NCBI GenBank assembly: GCA_964640725.1
Contig: CAZXIJ010000004.1
Location: 1-64,000, forward strand
Reading direction: 5' to 3'
DNA: 64,000 nt
Source of the DNA: CALHVX01 sp964640725
GTDB taxonomy: Bacteria > Pseudomonadota > Gammaproteobacteria > Pseudomonadales > Azotimanducaceae
The notes under the pieces are model-generated. The model worked only from the letters and a program-made list of their open reading frames with translations, was not told where the DNA came from and did not search any database. Below are positions 18,203 to 25,965 of the stretch, one piece after another. The number at the start of each line of letters is the position of its first letter. Within the stretch, counting starts at the first letter, position 1. A program made the position numbers and the translations under genes.

Positions 18203-18412
18203 ATGAGCAAAGCCGAGCCCAAGTGCCCAAGCTGTCAGCGTGAAGGCATCGAACACATCGTGTCGACCGAAGGTCGAGAGCGCGCCCGGGACCGCAAGCC
18301 CTGGTTTATCGTCGTGCACTGCGACGACTGCGGCCACGTTTACAACGTGCTGGCCAAGCACGTGTTCGCGCAAAGCCAGGCACCGCGCCTGACCCTGCCC
18401 AAGGACAGCTGA
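18203..18412 (+). CDS. Small zinc-ribbon-like protein
   Basis: 69 residues from ATG 18203, five bases after cysE. Two CxxC pairs (CPSCQREGIEHIV and HCDDCGHVYNVLAKH) are separated by about 30 residues, a zinc-ribbon arrangement. The rest (KPWFIVVHCDDCG, KHVFAQ) looks conserved among gammaproteobacterial hypothetical proteins. Likely cotranscribed with cysE; function unknown. The gene ends 18 bp before the stop of the opposite DsbA-like gene. Confidence 0.7.
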   Translation: MSKAEPKCPSCQREGIEHIVSTEGRERARDRKPWFIVVHCDDCGHVYNVLAKHVFAQSQAPRLTLPKDS

Positions 18413-18430
18413 GCTGGCGGCCGAGCGCGT

Positions 18431-19069
18431 TCAGCCAGCGCTGAGCCGGTCGTGCGCCCGGCGCAGAAAGCTCGCCAGCACGTCGTCGCTCTGCACGCCG
18501 GGCAAGGGGAAACGTCCCGCCAGAATCAGGCTTGGCACGCCGGTCACCTGGTGCTCAACGGCCTCGTCCAGGTCAGCCTGCACCAGCGCGTCCCACTGCG
18601 GGTCGTCAAGCGCCGCAGCAATATTTGCCGCGCTCATGCCGACGGACCGGCCAGCAGCTTCCAGCACTGAGCGCTCGCCGACGTCCTGGCCTTCCTGAAA
18701 GTAAGCCCGAAACAGCGCATCGGCCAAGGTGTGCTGGTCGCCGGCCGCCTCGCTCGCTGCCATGAGCCGGTGGCCGGCACGAGTGTTTGGCACCCGGGTG
18801 ACCCGGTCGTAACGCAGCTGGATGGCTTCTGCCTGCGCCTCCTCCTGCAGCCGGGACGGGATGGCGTCCAGCCGCGCCGCGGCACCGTGGCGCTGCTGCA
18901 GCGACTCGAGCCGGTCGATGCCTGTCGCAGGCAGTCCCGGTCGCAGCTGGTACGCCCGCCAGCGAAGCGACAACTCAAAGTCGAGCTCAGGCATAACCCG
19001 GTCCAGGCGGCGTTTGCCGATAAAGCACCAGGGGCAAATCAGATCGCTAAATATATCGATACTCAACAT
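18431..19069 (-). CDS. DsbA family oxidoreductase (FrnE-like)
   Basis: 212 residues with a thioredoxin-fold N-terminus (IDIFSDLICPWCFIGKRRLD). The CPWC active site lies in the first 20 residues, and no signal peptide precedes it, so the protein is cytosolic. An all-alpha insertion (NTRAGHRLMAASEAAGDQH and the next helices) precedes the cis-Pro loop TGVPSLIL. This matches the FrnE/2-hydroxychromene-2-carboxylate-isomerase-like DsbA group, which handles thiol-disulfide chemistry in the cytoplasm. Substrate unknown. Confidence 0.88.
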   Translation of the reverse strand: MLSIDIFSDLICPWCFIGKRRLDRVMPELDFELSLRWRAYQLRPGLPATGIDRLESLQQRHGAAARLDAIPSRLQEEAQAEAIQLRYDRVTRVPNTRAGHRLMAASEAAGDQHTLADALFRAYFQEGQDVGERSVLEAAGRSVGMSAANIAAALDDPQWDALVQADLDEAVEHQVTGVPSLILAGRFPLPGVQSDDVLASFLRRAHDRLSAG

Positions 19070-19158
19070 CGCTCACTCCTTGCTGGCCCGGCCCCCCGGC
19101 TGGCCATTTGCCGAACCCGCTCGCATGATAGCGGGCCAGATCTGTGGAGGAACAGTCG

Positions 19159-20217
19159 ATGCAGGCAGGACTCGTGACCGGTCCCAAGACCGTCTCCCTG
19201 GTCGAGGTGCCAGAACCCCAGCTTGCCCCGGGCAAAGCGGTGGTGCAGATCCGCTACTGCGGCATCTGCGGCACAGACCTGCATGCGTATCTGTCCGGGG
19301 ACCCCTACAACCCGGCCATTTGCGGACACGAGTGGGTGGGCGACGTGAGTGCCATCGGCTCGGCCGACGCCGGTCCGGACAAGCTGCGGGAAGGCGATCG
19401 CGTCGCAATCGGGGTCGCAGCGGCCTGTGGCCAATGCGGCCCCTGTCGCGCCGGCGATGCCGCCCACTGCGACAGCAGCTTCGCCGGCGCCATCGGCGCT
19501 GGCCCGCTTGCCGCGGCGCACGGCGGCTTCGCCCCGACGCTGGCCTTCGAGGCCGCGCGCCTTTATCGCGTCGACAGCAAGCTCAGCGACACCGAGGCCG
19601 CGATTCTGGAACCCGTGACCGTGGCCGTGCATGCGGTGCGGCGCACCCCGTTGCGGCTCGGTGACCGGGCAGTCGTCATTGGCGCCGGGCCCATTGGCCT
19701 GCTGGTGCTGCAAGCCGCGAAAGCGGCCGGAGCCGGGATGGTTGCAGTGCTCGAGCCCGCCCCGGAGCGCCGGGAGCTGGCGAGCCAGCTTGGTGCTGAC
19801 CTGGTGCTGGACCCAACGGCCTATCCGGACACCCCGGCGGTGCTGGAGCAGCTGGCCCCTGCCCTGGGCGGCGCCGGCGCTGACATCGTTTACGAGTGCG
19901 CGGGCATCGCGCCGACGATCCAGACCGCCGTTGACCTGTGCCGCCGGGGCGGCACCGTCTCGCTGGTCGGCGTGCCAGCCAGCGTCGCGCAAATCAACGC
20001 CGCTGCCTGGCTGGTCAAGGAAATCCGCCTGGCGACTTCGATTGCCTACCTGCACGAAGAGTTTGAGCTGGCCCAGGGCCTGGTCCTGGACGGCCGCATC
20101 AATGCCGGCGCGATGCACACCAGCACCACGACCCTGGCGGAGATGCAGGATGCGTTCGATCGGCTGTCAGCCAACCCGACAGAGGTCAAGATTCTGGTGG
20201 ATCCCAGGGCGAGCTAG
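19159..20217 (+). CDS. Zinc-dependent alcohol dehydrogenase (MDR family)
   Basis: 352 residues from ATG 19159; GGAGG lies eight bases upstream and overrules the in-frame GTG at 19144. Catalytic-zinc ligands are in CGICGTDLH and GHEWVG. The structural-zinc set has the spacing C-x2-C-x2-C-x7-C (CGQCGPCRAGDAAHC). The Rossmann motif is VIGAGPIGLLVLQAAK. It resembles butanediol, sorbitol or threonine dehydrogenases, but the substrate cannot be fixed from sequence. Divergent from the DsbA-like gene. Confidence 0.88.
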   Translation: MQAGLVTGPKTVSLVEVPEPQLAPGKAVVQIRYCGICGTDLHAYLSGDPYNPAICGHEWVGDVSAIGSADAGPDKLREGDRVAIGVAAACGQCGPCRAGDAAHCDSSFAGAIGAGPLAAAHGGFAPTLAFEAARLYRVDSKLSDTEAAILEPVTVAVHAVRRTPLRLGDRAVVIGAGPIGLLVLQAAKAAGAGMVAVLEPAPERRELASQLGADLVLDPTAYPDTPAVLEQLAPALGGAGADIVYECAGIAPTIQTAVDLCRRGGTVSLVGVPASVAQINAAAWLVKEIRLATSIAYLHEEFELAQGLVLDGRINAGAMHTSTTTLAEMQDAFDRLSANPTEVKILVDPRAS

Positions 20218-20229
20218 CAACCAGCCGCC

Positions 20230-20985
20230 TCAAACATCCCCGCGCAGCAATTCCTGCAAGCGCCGGGTCCGCCCCCGCTCCTGATTGAGCGCGGTGCGCA
20301 GCTTCTGGATTTCTTCCCGGGCGCCCCGGAGCTGGTCCAGGTAAGCCTGTTGCTGAATCTGCAGCTCTCGGCGGAACTGCGCGGCGACCTGCTGGAGCTG
20401 CTCGTTGTGCGACTGGATCAGGGACTGCACATTGATCTTGCCGCTGCCATCGATGGTGCGGGCCAGCCGGGTCTCAAGGTTTTGAGCGGTCGCCTGTAGC
20501 TCTTCCTGCTCCGCCAGCTGCGCCATGCGGGATGCTTTGGGCTTGAGCTCGAGCTTGTTGCGCCAAACGGCTTTCTGCAGTCGCATGGCCGGATGAACGT
20601 CACCAACGCCCTCGGGCTCCCACAGGTTGGAAGCATGCCAGGGCACGGGACAGTGGCTGCGGCAGGCCATGCGAATACGCTTGCCCGTGCCCAGGTCCGG
20701 GCCAGCTGCGGCCTGCCGGGCGAGGTATCGCAAGGGCACGTTGAAGCGGTCGTCGACGTGTCCGTCTTCGTCCACGCGCAGGCGGAAGAACACGATGGCC
20801 CGGATCGAGAGCGCCTCGCCGATGACCACATAGGCCGCACGAACATTAGAGGCTGCGAACTGCTCGACGGTCGCGCTCTTGTTCAGCAGAGACTCGAATT
20901 CCGAGTAGCGCATTTCGGAGGCGAGCGCGGACAAGTCATCCTCGAACAGGAAGATCAGCTCGTCCAAATCGTCCTGTTTGCTCAT
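20230..20985 (-). CDS. Conserved hypothetical protein with C-terminal coiled coil
   Basis: 251 residues. The N-terminal two-thirds is globular, with FFRLRVDEDGHVDDRFNVPL and CRSHCPVPWHASNLW, which look like conserved blocks. From about residue 160 the protein is a charged, heptad-rich helix (QLAEQEELQATAQNLETRL to the end) that should form a coiled coil. No signal peptide or membrane segment. I recognise it only as a gammaproteobacterial hypothetical family; function unknown. Confidence 0.75.
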   Translation of the reverse strand: MSKQDDLDELIFLFEDDLSALASEMRYSEFESLLNKSATVEQFAASNVRAAYVVIGEALSIRAIVFFRLRVDEDGHVDDRFNVPLRYLARQAAAGPDLGTGKRIRMACRSHCPVPWHASNLWEPEGVGDVHPAMRLQKAVWRNKLELKPKASRMAQLAEQEELQATAQNLETRLARTIDGSGKINVQSLIQSHNEQLQQVAAQFRRELQIQQQAYLDQLRGAREEIQKLRTALNQERGRTRRLQELLRGDV

Positions 20986-21112
20986 TCCGGTCCCTGTACT
21001 GTCGCGCGCCGCGCGCCCAGCACGACAAATCCATGCGCACTGGTGCGCCAGTATTGAAGCAGCGGAACCTTTGCCAAGCCGCGCGCGGGGTCACATTGCG
21101 CGCAACGTCCGG

Positions 21113-21313
21113 TCAGATTCGGCGAACGGGCGCCAGCAGGTGAGCGATATCTTCGAAATGGAACGCGCGCTTCGGCTCGCTGTCGGCGACCTGCACACAG
21201 TGCTCAGCGTAGACCATGTAGTTGCCGTTGAAGTTGCGGACATCGACGATCTTGAAGTCGTCCTGCTTGAGGGAAAATTGCTTGCCGATCAGTTCGTTCA
21301 TTGGGCGGGCCAT
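21113..21313 (-). CDS. Small conserved hypothetical protein
   Basis: 66 residues from ATG 21313 (MARPMNELIGKQFSL). An internal ATG five codons on is an alternative start. The sequence is beta-rich and polar (KIVDVRNFNGNYMVYAEHCV, FHFEDIAHLLAPV), with no signal or membrane segment. The frame is open upstream, but that part is Pro/Arg-rich shadow sequence. No family is recognised with confidence. Confidence 0.55.
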   Translation of the reverse strand: MARPMNELIGKQFSLKQDDFKIVDVRNFNGNYMVYAEHCVQVADSEPKRAFHFEDIAHLLAPVRRI

Positions 21314-21473
21314 CTCGTTACTGCCATGGTGCGAGCACGATACCGCAGCGCCGGGCGGTGAACGTTGGCGGTAGGTCAAGCAGCGTAAGGGCGTTGTAAC
21401 TCGGGGCTCGCGCGGCAGGCAGGGCGACACCGGTGCTGGTCGTATCGGCCAAAAAGCGGCGGGGATGGCACAA

Positions 21474-21485
21474 GAACATGTGTTC
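21474..21485. promoter_or_regulatory. Palindrome GAAC-N4-GTTC, possible operator
   Basis: GAACATGTGTTC has perfect GAAC/GTTC half-sites and lies about 107 bp before the small membrane protein gene at 21592. A TAAAAT hexamer at 21503-21508 would put a -35 region at about 21480-21485, so the palindrome would overlap that promoter. The GAAC-N4-GTTC form resembles LexA boxes of some bacteria, but other regulators recognise similar sites. Confidence 0.3.
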
Positions 21486-21591
21486 CGGTCACCCAGGGAG
21501 CCTAAAATCAATGAGTTACGGCCGGCACGGGAGTTGCAGAATCGCAGTTGTCGAAGAACCCTGAATCACCCTGAACGAGAGGCAGACCCCT

Positions 21592-21972
21592 ATGCGCACC
21601 CTGGCCTGGACCGCTGCTGGCATCATTTTCGCGCTGATCGGCCTGCTCGGCGTCATTATTCCGATCTTTCCCGGCATCATTTTCATGATCGCGGCCGCGT
21701 TCTGCTTTATTCAGGCCAGCCGCAGCCGGCCGGCGCTGGGACGGCGCCGGCCCCGGCGCGGCCTCAGGGCGTCCGTGCAACGTCTGGAGGACCGCCTGGA
21801 TATGGCCGCGGCGCCTGCTCTACATGGGGCCGAGCGGGTCCAGCTGCAGTTCTGGATCCTGTGTCGGCGATTACTCGGCCTGCGCTTGCGCGCGCCGCGC
21901 AGCCCCGAGCACAATGCCGCCCCGGCTTCGCGCCACGGCTCAAGGTATCGAGCTTCTGCCACCCGCCCCTAA
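21592..21972 (+). CDS. Small membrane protein with DUF454-like N-terminus
   Basis: 126 residues, with AGAGG nine bases before the ATG. The first 45 residues form two hydrophobic helices around a Pro turn (IIFALIGLLGVIIPIFPGII, AAAFCFIQASRS), similar to the DUF454/YbaN pattern. The remainder is Arg-rich and much less conserved-looking. It overlaps the start of the downstream PfkB-like gene by 59 bp in a different frame. Either the overlap is genuine or the tail is affected by a frameshift. Function unknown. Confidence 0.55.
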   Translation: MRTLAWTAAGIIFALIGLLGVIIPIFPGIIFMIAAAFCFIQASRSRPALGRRRPRRGLRASVQRLEDRLDMAAAPALHGAERVQLQFWILCRRLLGLRLRAPRSPEHNAAPASRHGSRYRASATRP

Positions 21973-22972
21973 CCCCGCCGCTGAATCGCCGGCACCCATC
22001 CTGCTCTGCGGGGCCCTGGCCTTTGACCACATCGGCGAGTTGACGCCGGCCGATGGCGCATTCCTGCGTCCCGGTTCCAGTAACGGGACCGGCACCGCCG
22101 TCGGGCCGGTTGGGCCTGCCCTGCCACGGCTCAACCTCAAGCTCGACCGGCTGTGGCAGCAGCTCGGCGGCTGCGCCCTGAACGTGAGCTACGGCCTGGC
22201 CCGTTGCGGCGTGAAAGCCAGGCCGCTGGCCATGGTCGGCGAGGACTTTGGGGTCCGCGAACAGGCACTGCTGGATGAGTGGGGAATCTCCAGCGCGGGC
22301 CTGCTCGCCAGCGCCGGCCCCAGTGCGCGCGCCTTCGTTTTTACCGACCCGGCCAGCGGCAACCAGCTCACGACCTTCTATCCCATGAGCAGCCCGGACC
22401 TTGCAGACCCCACCGACCGAGCCCGCATCCTCGCTCACTACCAGCAACAAAAGGCCCAGGCCAACCCCACTCAGGCTGCGCTGTTGCCCGCACAGGAGTC
22501 CTGGCAACGGCTCGCCGCGACGGCGCTGGCTGACGTGCCCTTAAGGATCTGGAATCCGGGCCAGTTCGTCGAACACCTGTCAGCGCAGGGCGCTGCGGAT
22601 CTGTGGGAATGGGCCCAGCTGGTGTTCGTGAACGCCCACGAATGGTCGGTCCTGAGCGAGCGGTTGGACCAGCCACCGGCGCGCCTGGTGGTGATCAGCG
22701 ACGGGGCGGCACCGCTGAAGCTCCTGGTCCCGCAAGCACCGCCCGCGACCTGCCCGGTGCCGGCACGCCCTGACGATCGGCCTATACTCGAGCCCACGGG
22801 CTGGGGGGACGCGCGGCTCGCCGGCACCGGGGCTACTGTGGCCACCCCCCCGCCGGCCACGCTCGGGGCCGGCGGCACCAAAGCCCAGGATGCGCTGCTC
22901 CGCGCCGTGGCGGCCGGTGCTGGCCTGGCGCAGCGCTGCCTGAGTCAGCAAGGCGCCATTGGCTACCGCTAG
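21914..22972 (+). CDS. PfkB-family carbohydrate/nucleoside kinase
   Basis: 352 residues from ATG 21914, the only canonical start that keeps the first beta strand (ILLCGALAFDHIGEL). PfkB features are GGCALNVSYGLARCGVKARP (substrate lid), VGEDFG, and FVNAHEW (equivalent of the NExE region). The anion-hole motif is EPTGWGDARLAG, where most members have DTTGAGDAF; the catalytic Asp is retained but the flanking residues are unusual. Ribokinase/adenosine-kinase fold and ATP-dependent phosphorylation of a sugar or nucleoside are inferred; the substrate is not known. Confidence 0.8.
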   Translation: MPPRLRATAQGIELLPPAPNPAAESPAPILLCGALAFDHIGELTPADGAFLRPGSSNGTGTAVGPVGPALPRLNLKLDRLWQQLGGCALNVSYGLARCGVKARPLAMVGEDFGVREQALLDEWGISSAGLLASAGPSARAFVFTDPASGNQLTTFYPMSSPDLADPTDRARILAHYQQQKAQANPTQAALLPAQESWQRLAATALADVPLRIWNPGQFVEHLSAQGAADLWEWAQLVFVNAHEWSVLSERLDQPPARLVVISDGAAPLKLLVPQAPPATCPVPARPDDRPILEPTGWGDARLAGTGATVATPPPATLGAGGTKAQDALLRAVAAGAGLAQRCLSQQGAIGYR

Positions 22973-23084
22973 GCCGACACCGGCGCCAGGAACCAGGCAC
23001 CTAAAACCGTGTCTCGTGACAAATATTTTTCGAGATGATCAGCTTAACTGATTGATTGGCCTAGTATGCGCTGTTACGGTCTTT

Positions 23085-23248
23085 CGAGATCTGCCCTGCC
23101 GAGGGGCTTGCCGCCAGCATTGTGCTGGCCGGGCAGGCGAACCAGATCGGGGCGGGAGGGGATTCCGCTCGAACCGGCCAGCACCACAAGAAACATAAGA
23201 GTGCGAACCCGCCGGCTTTGGAGCCGCCCTTGGGCGGCTTTTGTTTTT
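23085..23248 (+). ncRNA. Candidate structured RNA (leader or sRNA) ending in an intrinsic terminator
   Basis: The 370 bp between the PfkB gene and the molybdenum oxidoreductase holds strong RNA-like structure. A perfect 7-bp hairpin (GCCAGCA-TTG-TGCTGGC, 23113-23129) competes with a perfect 11-bp long-range pairing of 23122-23132 (GTGCTGGCCGG) with 23174-23184 (CCGGCCAGCAC). A G-rich stretch (23149-23160) could pair with the 5' arm of the terminator. A possible promoter is TTGATT, 17 bp, TACGGT (about 23052-23080). I do not recognise a known riboswitch, 6S, SRP or tmRNA. It could be an attenuator for the downstream enzyme or an independent sRNA. Confidence 0.4.
23222..23248 (+). terminator. 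Rho-independent terminator
   Basis: The stem AGCCGCC/GGCGGCT with loop CTTG is followed by TTTTGTTTTT. This is the clearest intrinsic terminator in the window. It lies 95 bp upstream of the molybdenum oxidoreductase start, so it either ends an upstream transcript or sRNA, or controls read-through into that gene. Confidence 0.8.
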
Positions 23249-23342
23249 GACCGCGCCGAAAGCGCCGCACTGCTGTGCCTTCAGCAGTACTCAGACGCGC
23301 CCTCGCATGCGAACATCGTCTCGACCTCACCGGAGCCGCACG

Positions 23343-25505
23343 ATGACGAGCGATGCCAGCGACCGCGAAGTAACCACCACCAAACGAACGTTCTGCAGAG
23401 TCTGCGAGCCAGCGTGCGGCCTGATCGCCACAGTGCGTGATGACCAGCTCATCGCCCTTAAGGCTGATCGCGACCACCCGGTCTCCCAAGGCTTTGTCTG
23501 CAACAAAGGCATTTACGGCAAAGACATTCACAACGACCCAGACCGGCTGCGCTACCCCATGCGGCGCAATGCCGACGGCGCGCTCGAACGCGTCAGCTGG
23601 GAGACTGCGCTCACCGAAATCGCATCCCGGCTCACGGCCATTCGAGATGCCCACGGGAACGAGGCGCTGGGCGCCTACACGGGCAATCCAAGCGCCTTCA
23701 ACAGCCTCCTCGGCCCCTCGTACGGCAACCTGATGCGGCAGCTCGGCGTGCCAACGCACTTCAGCTCCGGCACCCAGGACTGCGCCAACAAATTCGCCGG
23801 CAGCGAAGCGGTGTTCGGGACCCGGACCCTGCACCCGCTGCCAGACATCGACCACAGCGATTTCATCGTGCTGATCGGGGAGAATCCCGCCGTCAGCCAC
23901 ATGAGCTTCGTGTCTCTGCCGCATCCGGTGCGGCACCTGAAGGACGCTGCCGCCCGGGGCGCCCGCGTCATCCACGTCAACCCCCGCAAGACCGAAACCG
24001 CCTACGCGGTGGGCGAGCACTGGCCCATCAAGCCCGATACGGACGTGTATCTGCTGGCAGCCATGCTGCAGGTCATCGACGCCGAGCGCGGCTTCCACCC
24101 GGACGCGGCGCAGCACGGGCAGAACGTCGAGGCGCTGCGGGCCTTCGTTCAGCAGTACCCGCCGGCCGCCGTTGCCCAGGCCACCGGCATGAGCGCCGAC
24201 TCGATTCGCCAGCTGGCCCTGGACTACATGGATGCCGACAGCGCCTGCGTGCACATGTCGACCGGCGTCAACATGGGGCGCCAGGGCACCCTCGCCTACT
24301 GGCTCCTGCACATGCTCGGCCTGGTCACCGGCAACCTGGGCCATCAAGGCGGCAACGTGTACTCCCTGGGGTTCTACGCGCGCAGCCCGGCCGCGGGCAA
24401 GAACGCACCGACAGACATGCTCGAGACCCCCTTTGGCGCGGTTCGCCGCCCGGGCGGGGTCGGCATCAATTTGCCCGGCAACCTGCTCGCCGACTACCTG
24501 GAGGGCACGGACACCCAGGCACCGGTGCGCGCCCTGTTCGTCAGCTCCGGCAACCCGGTGCTCTCGATCGCCGGCGAGGCGCGCATGCGCGATGCGCTGA
24601 ACGGCCTGGACCTGCTCGTCTGCATCGACATCTACCCGAACGCGACTGCCGATCACGCGGACTACCTGCTGCCCGCCGCGGGCGCCTTTGAGCGCGAGGA
24701 CATCAACCTCACGGGCCTGGGATTGCAGTACCAGCCCAGCGTGCAATTCACCGACGCAGTGGTCCCGCCCGCATTCGAGCGACGGCCGGACTGGTGGATT
24801 TACGAGAAGCTCGCCCAGGTCCTGGGCTTTGGCACCGTGCTGCCAGACGACGCAGACTTCGAGCTGCCGGACCAGGCCGTGCAGCAACTGCTCTGGCAGC
24901 GCACGGACGCCATGCTGCGCTCCCGCGGCCATTCCATGAGCGAGCTGCGAGACGAACGCATCCTGACCTTCGAGCGCAATGCGCCGGAAACGCTCTTCAG
25001 CGAGCACCTGCAACACGAAGATGAGCGCGTCGAGTGTTTCCCGCCGCAGTTCGATGCGATGCGCAAGCGCATGGCCGCCCTGCTCGCCGAACTAAATGCA
25101 GAGCCCGCCCACCAGCTCAAGCTCATCAGCAAGCGCGACGCGTACATGCTGAACAGCTGGTACAGCAACCTGGAGAAGCTCAAGCAAGGCGAGCGCGCCG
25201 ACAACCCGTTCTTTATGCATCCGGAAGACGCTGCCACGCGACAGCTCACCGCTGGCGATCGCGTCAGCGTCAGCAACGAATACGGGGGCATAGAAGCGAC
25301 GCTCGCCCTGACCGACGACCTCATGCCCGGCGTGGTCGCCATGACCCACGGCTGGGGGCACAGCAGCAGCCAGGGCCTGTCGGTGGCCAAGGCCGCACCG
25401 GGGACAAACTGCAATGCCCTGCTTCCGCACGGGCCAGGCAGCTTCGAGCCGATCTCGAACCAGGCACACATGACCGGCGTGCCCGTTGAGGTTCGCGGGG
25501 CCTAA
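23343..25505 (+). CDS. Molybdopterin oxidoreductase (DMSO reductase superfamily) with N-terminal [4Fe-4S] site
   Basis: 720 residues from ATG 23343. Cluster ligands are C18, C21, C25 and C53 (CRVCEPACGLIATV, GFVCNKG). Bis-MGD-binding blocks include LIGENPAVSHMSFV and HVNPRKTETA in the first half and GLVTGNLGHQGGNVY, FVSSGNPVLS and YPNATADHADYLLPA later. The C-terminal molydop-binding domain contains AMTHGWGHSSSQ. The likely metal ligand is Cys147 (SSGTQDCANKF). There is no Tat signal, so it is probably cytosolic. Redox partner and substrate are unknown; it resembles uncharacterised formate-dehydrogenase/nitrate-reductase-like proteins. A structured region with a terminator lies just upstream. 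It meets the GFA gene tail to tail with a 4-bp overlap. Confidence 0.88.
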   Translation: MTSDASDREVTTTKRTFCRVCEPACGLIATVRDDQLIALKADRDHPVSQGFVCNKGIYGKDIHNDPDRLRYPMRRNADGALERVSWETALTEIASRLTAIRDAHGNEALGAYTGNPSAFNSLLGPSYGNLMRQLGVPTHFSSGTQDCANKFAGSEAVFGTRTLHPLPDIDHSDFIVLIGENPAVSHMSFVSLPHPVRHLKDAAARGARVIHVNPRKTETAYAVGEHWPIKPDTDVYLLAAMLQVIDAERGFHPDAAQHGQNVEALRAFVQQYPPAAVAQATGMSADSIRQLALDYMDADSACVHMSTGVNMGRQGTLAYWLLHMLGLVTGNLGHQGGNVYSLGFYARSPAAGKNAPTDMLETPFGAVRRPGGVGINLPGNLLADYLEGTDTQAPVRALFVSSGNPVLSIAGEARMRDALNGLDLLVCIDIYPNATADHADYLLPAAGAFEREDINLTGLGLQYQPSVQFTDAVVPPAFERRPDWWIYEKLAQVLGFGTVLPDDADFELPDQAVQQLLWQRTDAMLRSRGHSMSELRDERILTFERNAPETLFSEHLQHEDERVECFPPQFDAMRKRMAALLAELNAEPAHQLKLISKRDAYMLNSWYSNLEKLKQGERADNPFFMHPEDAATRQLTAGDRVSVSNEYGGIEATLALTDDLMPGVVAMTHGWGHSSSQGLSVAKAAPGTNCNALLPHGPGSFEPISNQAHMTGVPVEVRGA

Positions 25506-25909
25506 GACGAAGGCGGGTATTCGGGATGATGTTGGACGTCGGGGGACTCTCTGTCCCAGTCCGCGCGTGATCCACAGAAAATGTGCTGCTTGATGTCGGT
25601 CTCGAGGGGATCGTCCATGAGGCCGGCCTGTACCCACATGCGCTCGCCGTTGTCGTAGGTATCCGGAACCGGACTGCCGCAGCGCTTGCATCTCGATGGG
25701 CCCCACCCATCGGGTCGCTTAAAGGTCGAGGTTTCGGCGGCGCCCCGCAGCCACGCGAAGTTCTTCATGCGCACGACAAACTGCGCATTGCCGCCAGTGC
25801 CAGAAACTTTTCGGCATTTGGAACAGTGACAGCGGCCGACCCCCTGCACCGGCCCCGCCACTGCGAATGCAACGGAGCCGCACAGGCAACTTCCTTTCAA
25901 CGTTCTCAC
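25502..25909 (-). CDS. GFA/CENP-V domain protein
   Basis: 135 residues, the size of the GFA family. Zinc-ligand cysteines are at CLCGSV near the N-terminus, then CHCSKCRK and CKRCGSPVP. The family was named for glutathione-dependent formaldehyde-activating activity, but most members are uncharacterised, and no formaldehyde dehydrogenase gene adjoins it. Located tail to tail with the molybdenum enzyme. Confidence 0.85.
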   Translation of the reverse strand: MRTLKGSCLCGSVAFAVAGPVQGVGRCHCSKCRKVSGTGGNAQFVVRMKNFAWLRGAAETSTFKRPDGWGPSRCKRCGSPVPDTYDNGERMWVQAGLMDDPLETDIKQHIFCGSRADWDRESPDVQHHPEYPPSS

Positions 25910-25965
25910 CGATTGACTCCTATGTCTGGCGCCCTCTTGCGCGAAGCAAACAGGCTGGCGCCTTG

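Noticed and set aside
23149..23160. G-quadruplex (GGGGCGGGAGGGG)
   Set aside because: Only three G-runs are adjacent; the fourth (GGG at 23131) is some 15 nt away, so folding is doubtful.
23122..23189. tRNA-like element: GTGCTGG paired with CCAGCAC followed by CACA
   Set aside because: The acceptor-like stem is present, but no D-arm, anticodon arm or T-loop sequence fits on either strand.
23061..25016. Long open frame (651 codons) opposite the molybdenum oxidoreductase
   Set aside because: It mirrors a gene with full domain content on the plus strand and has no recognisable motifs; typical antisense frame of GC-rich DNA.
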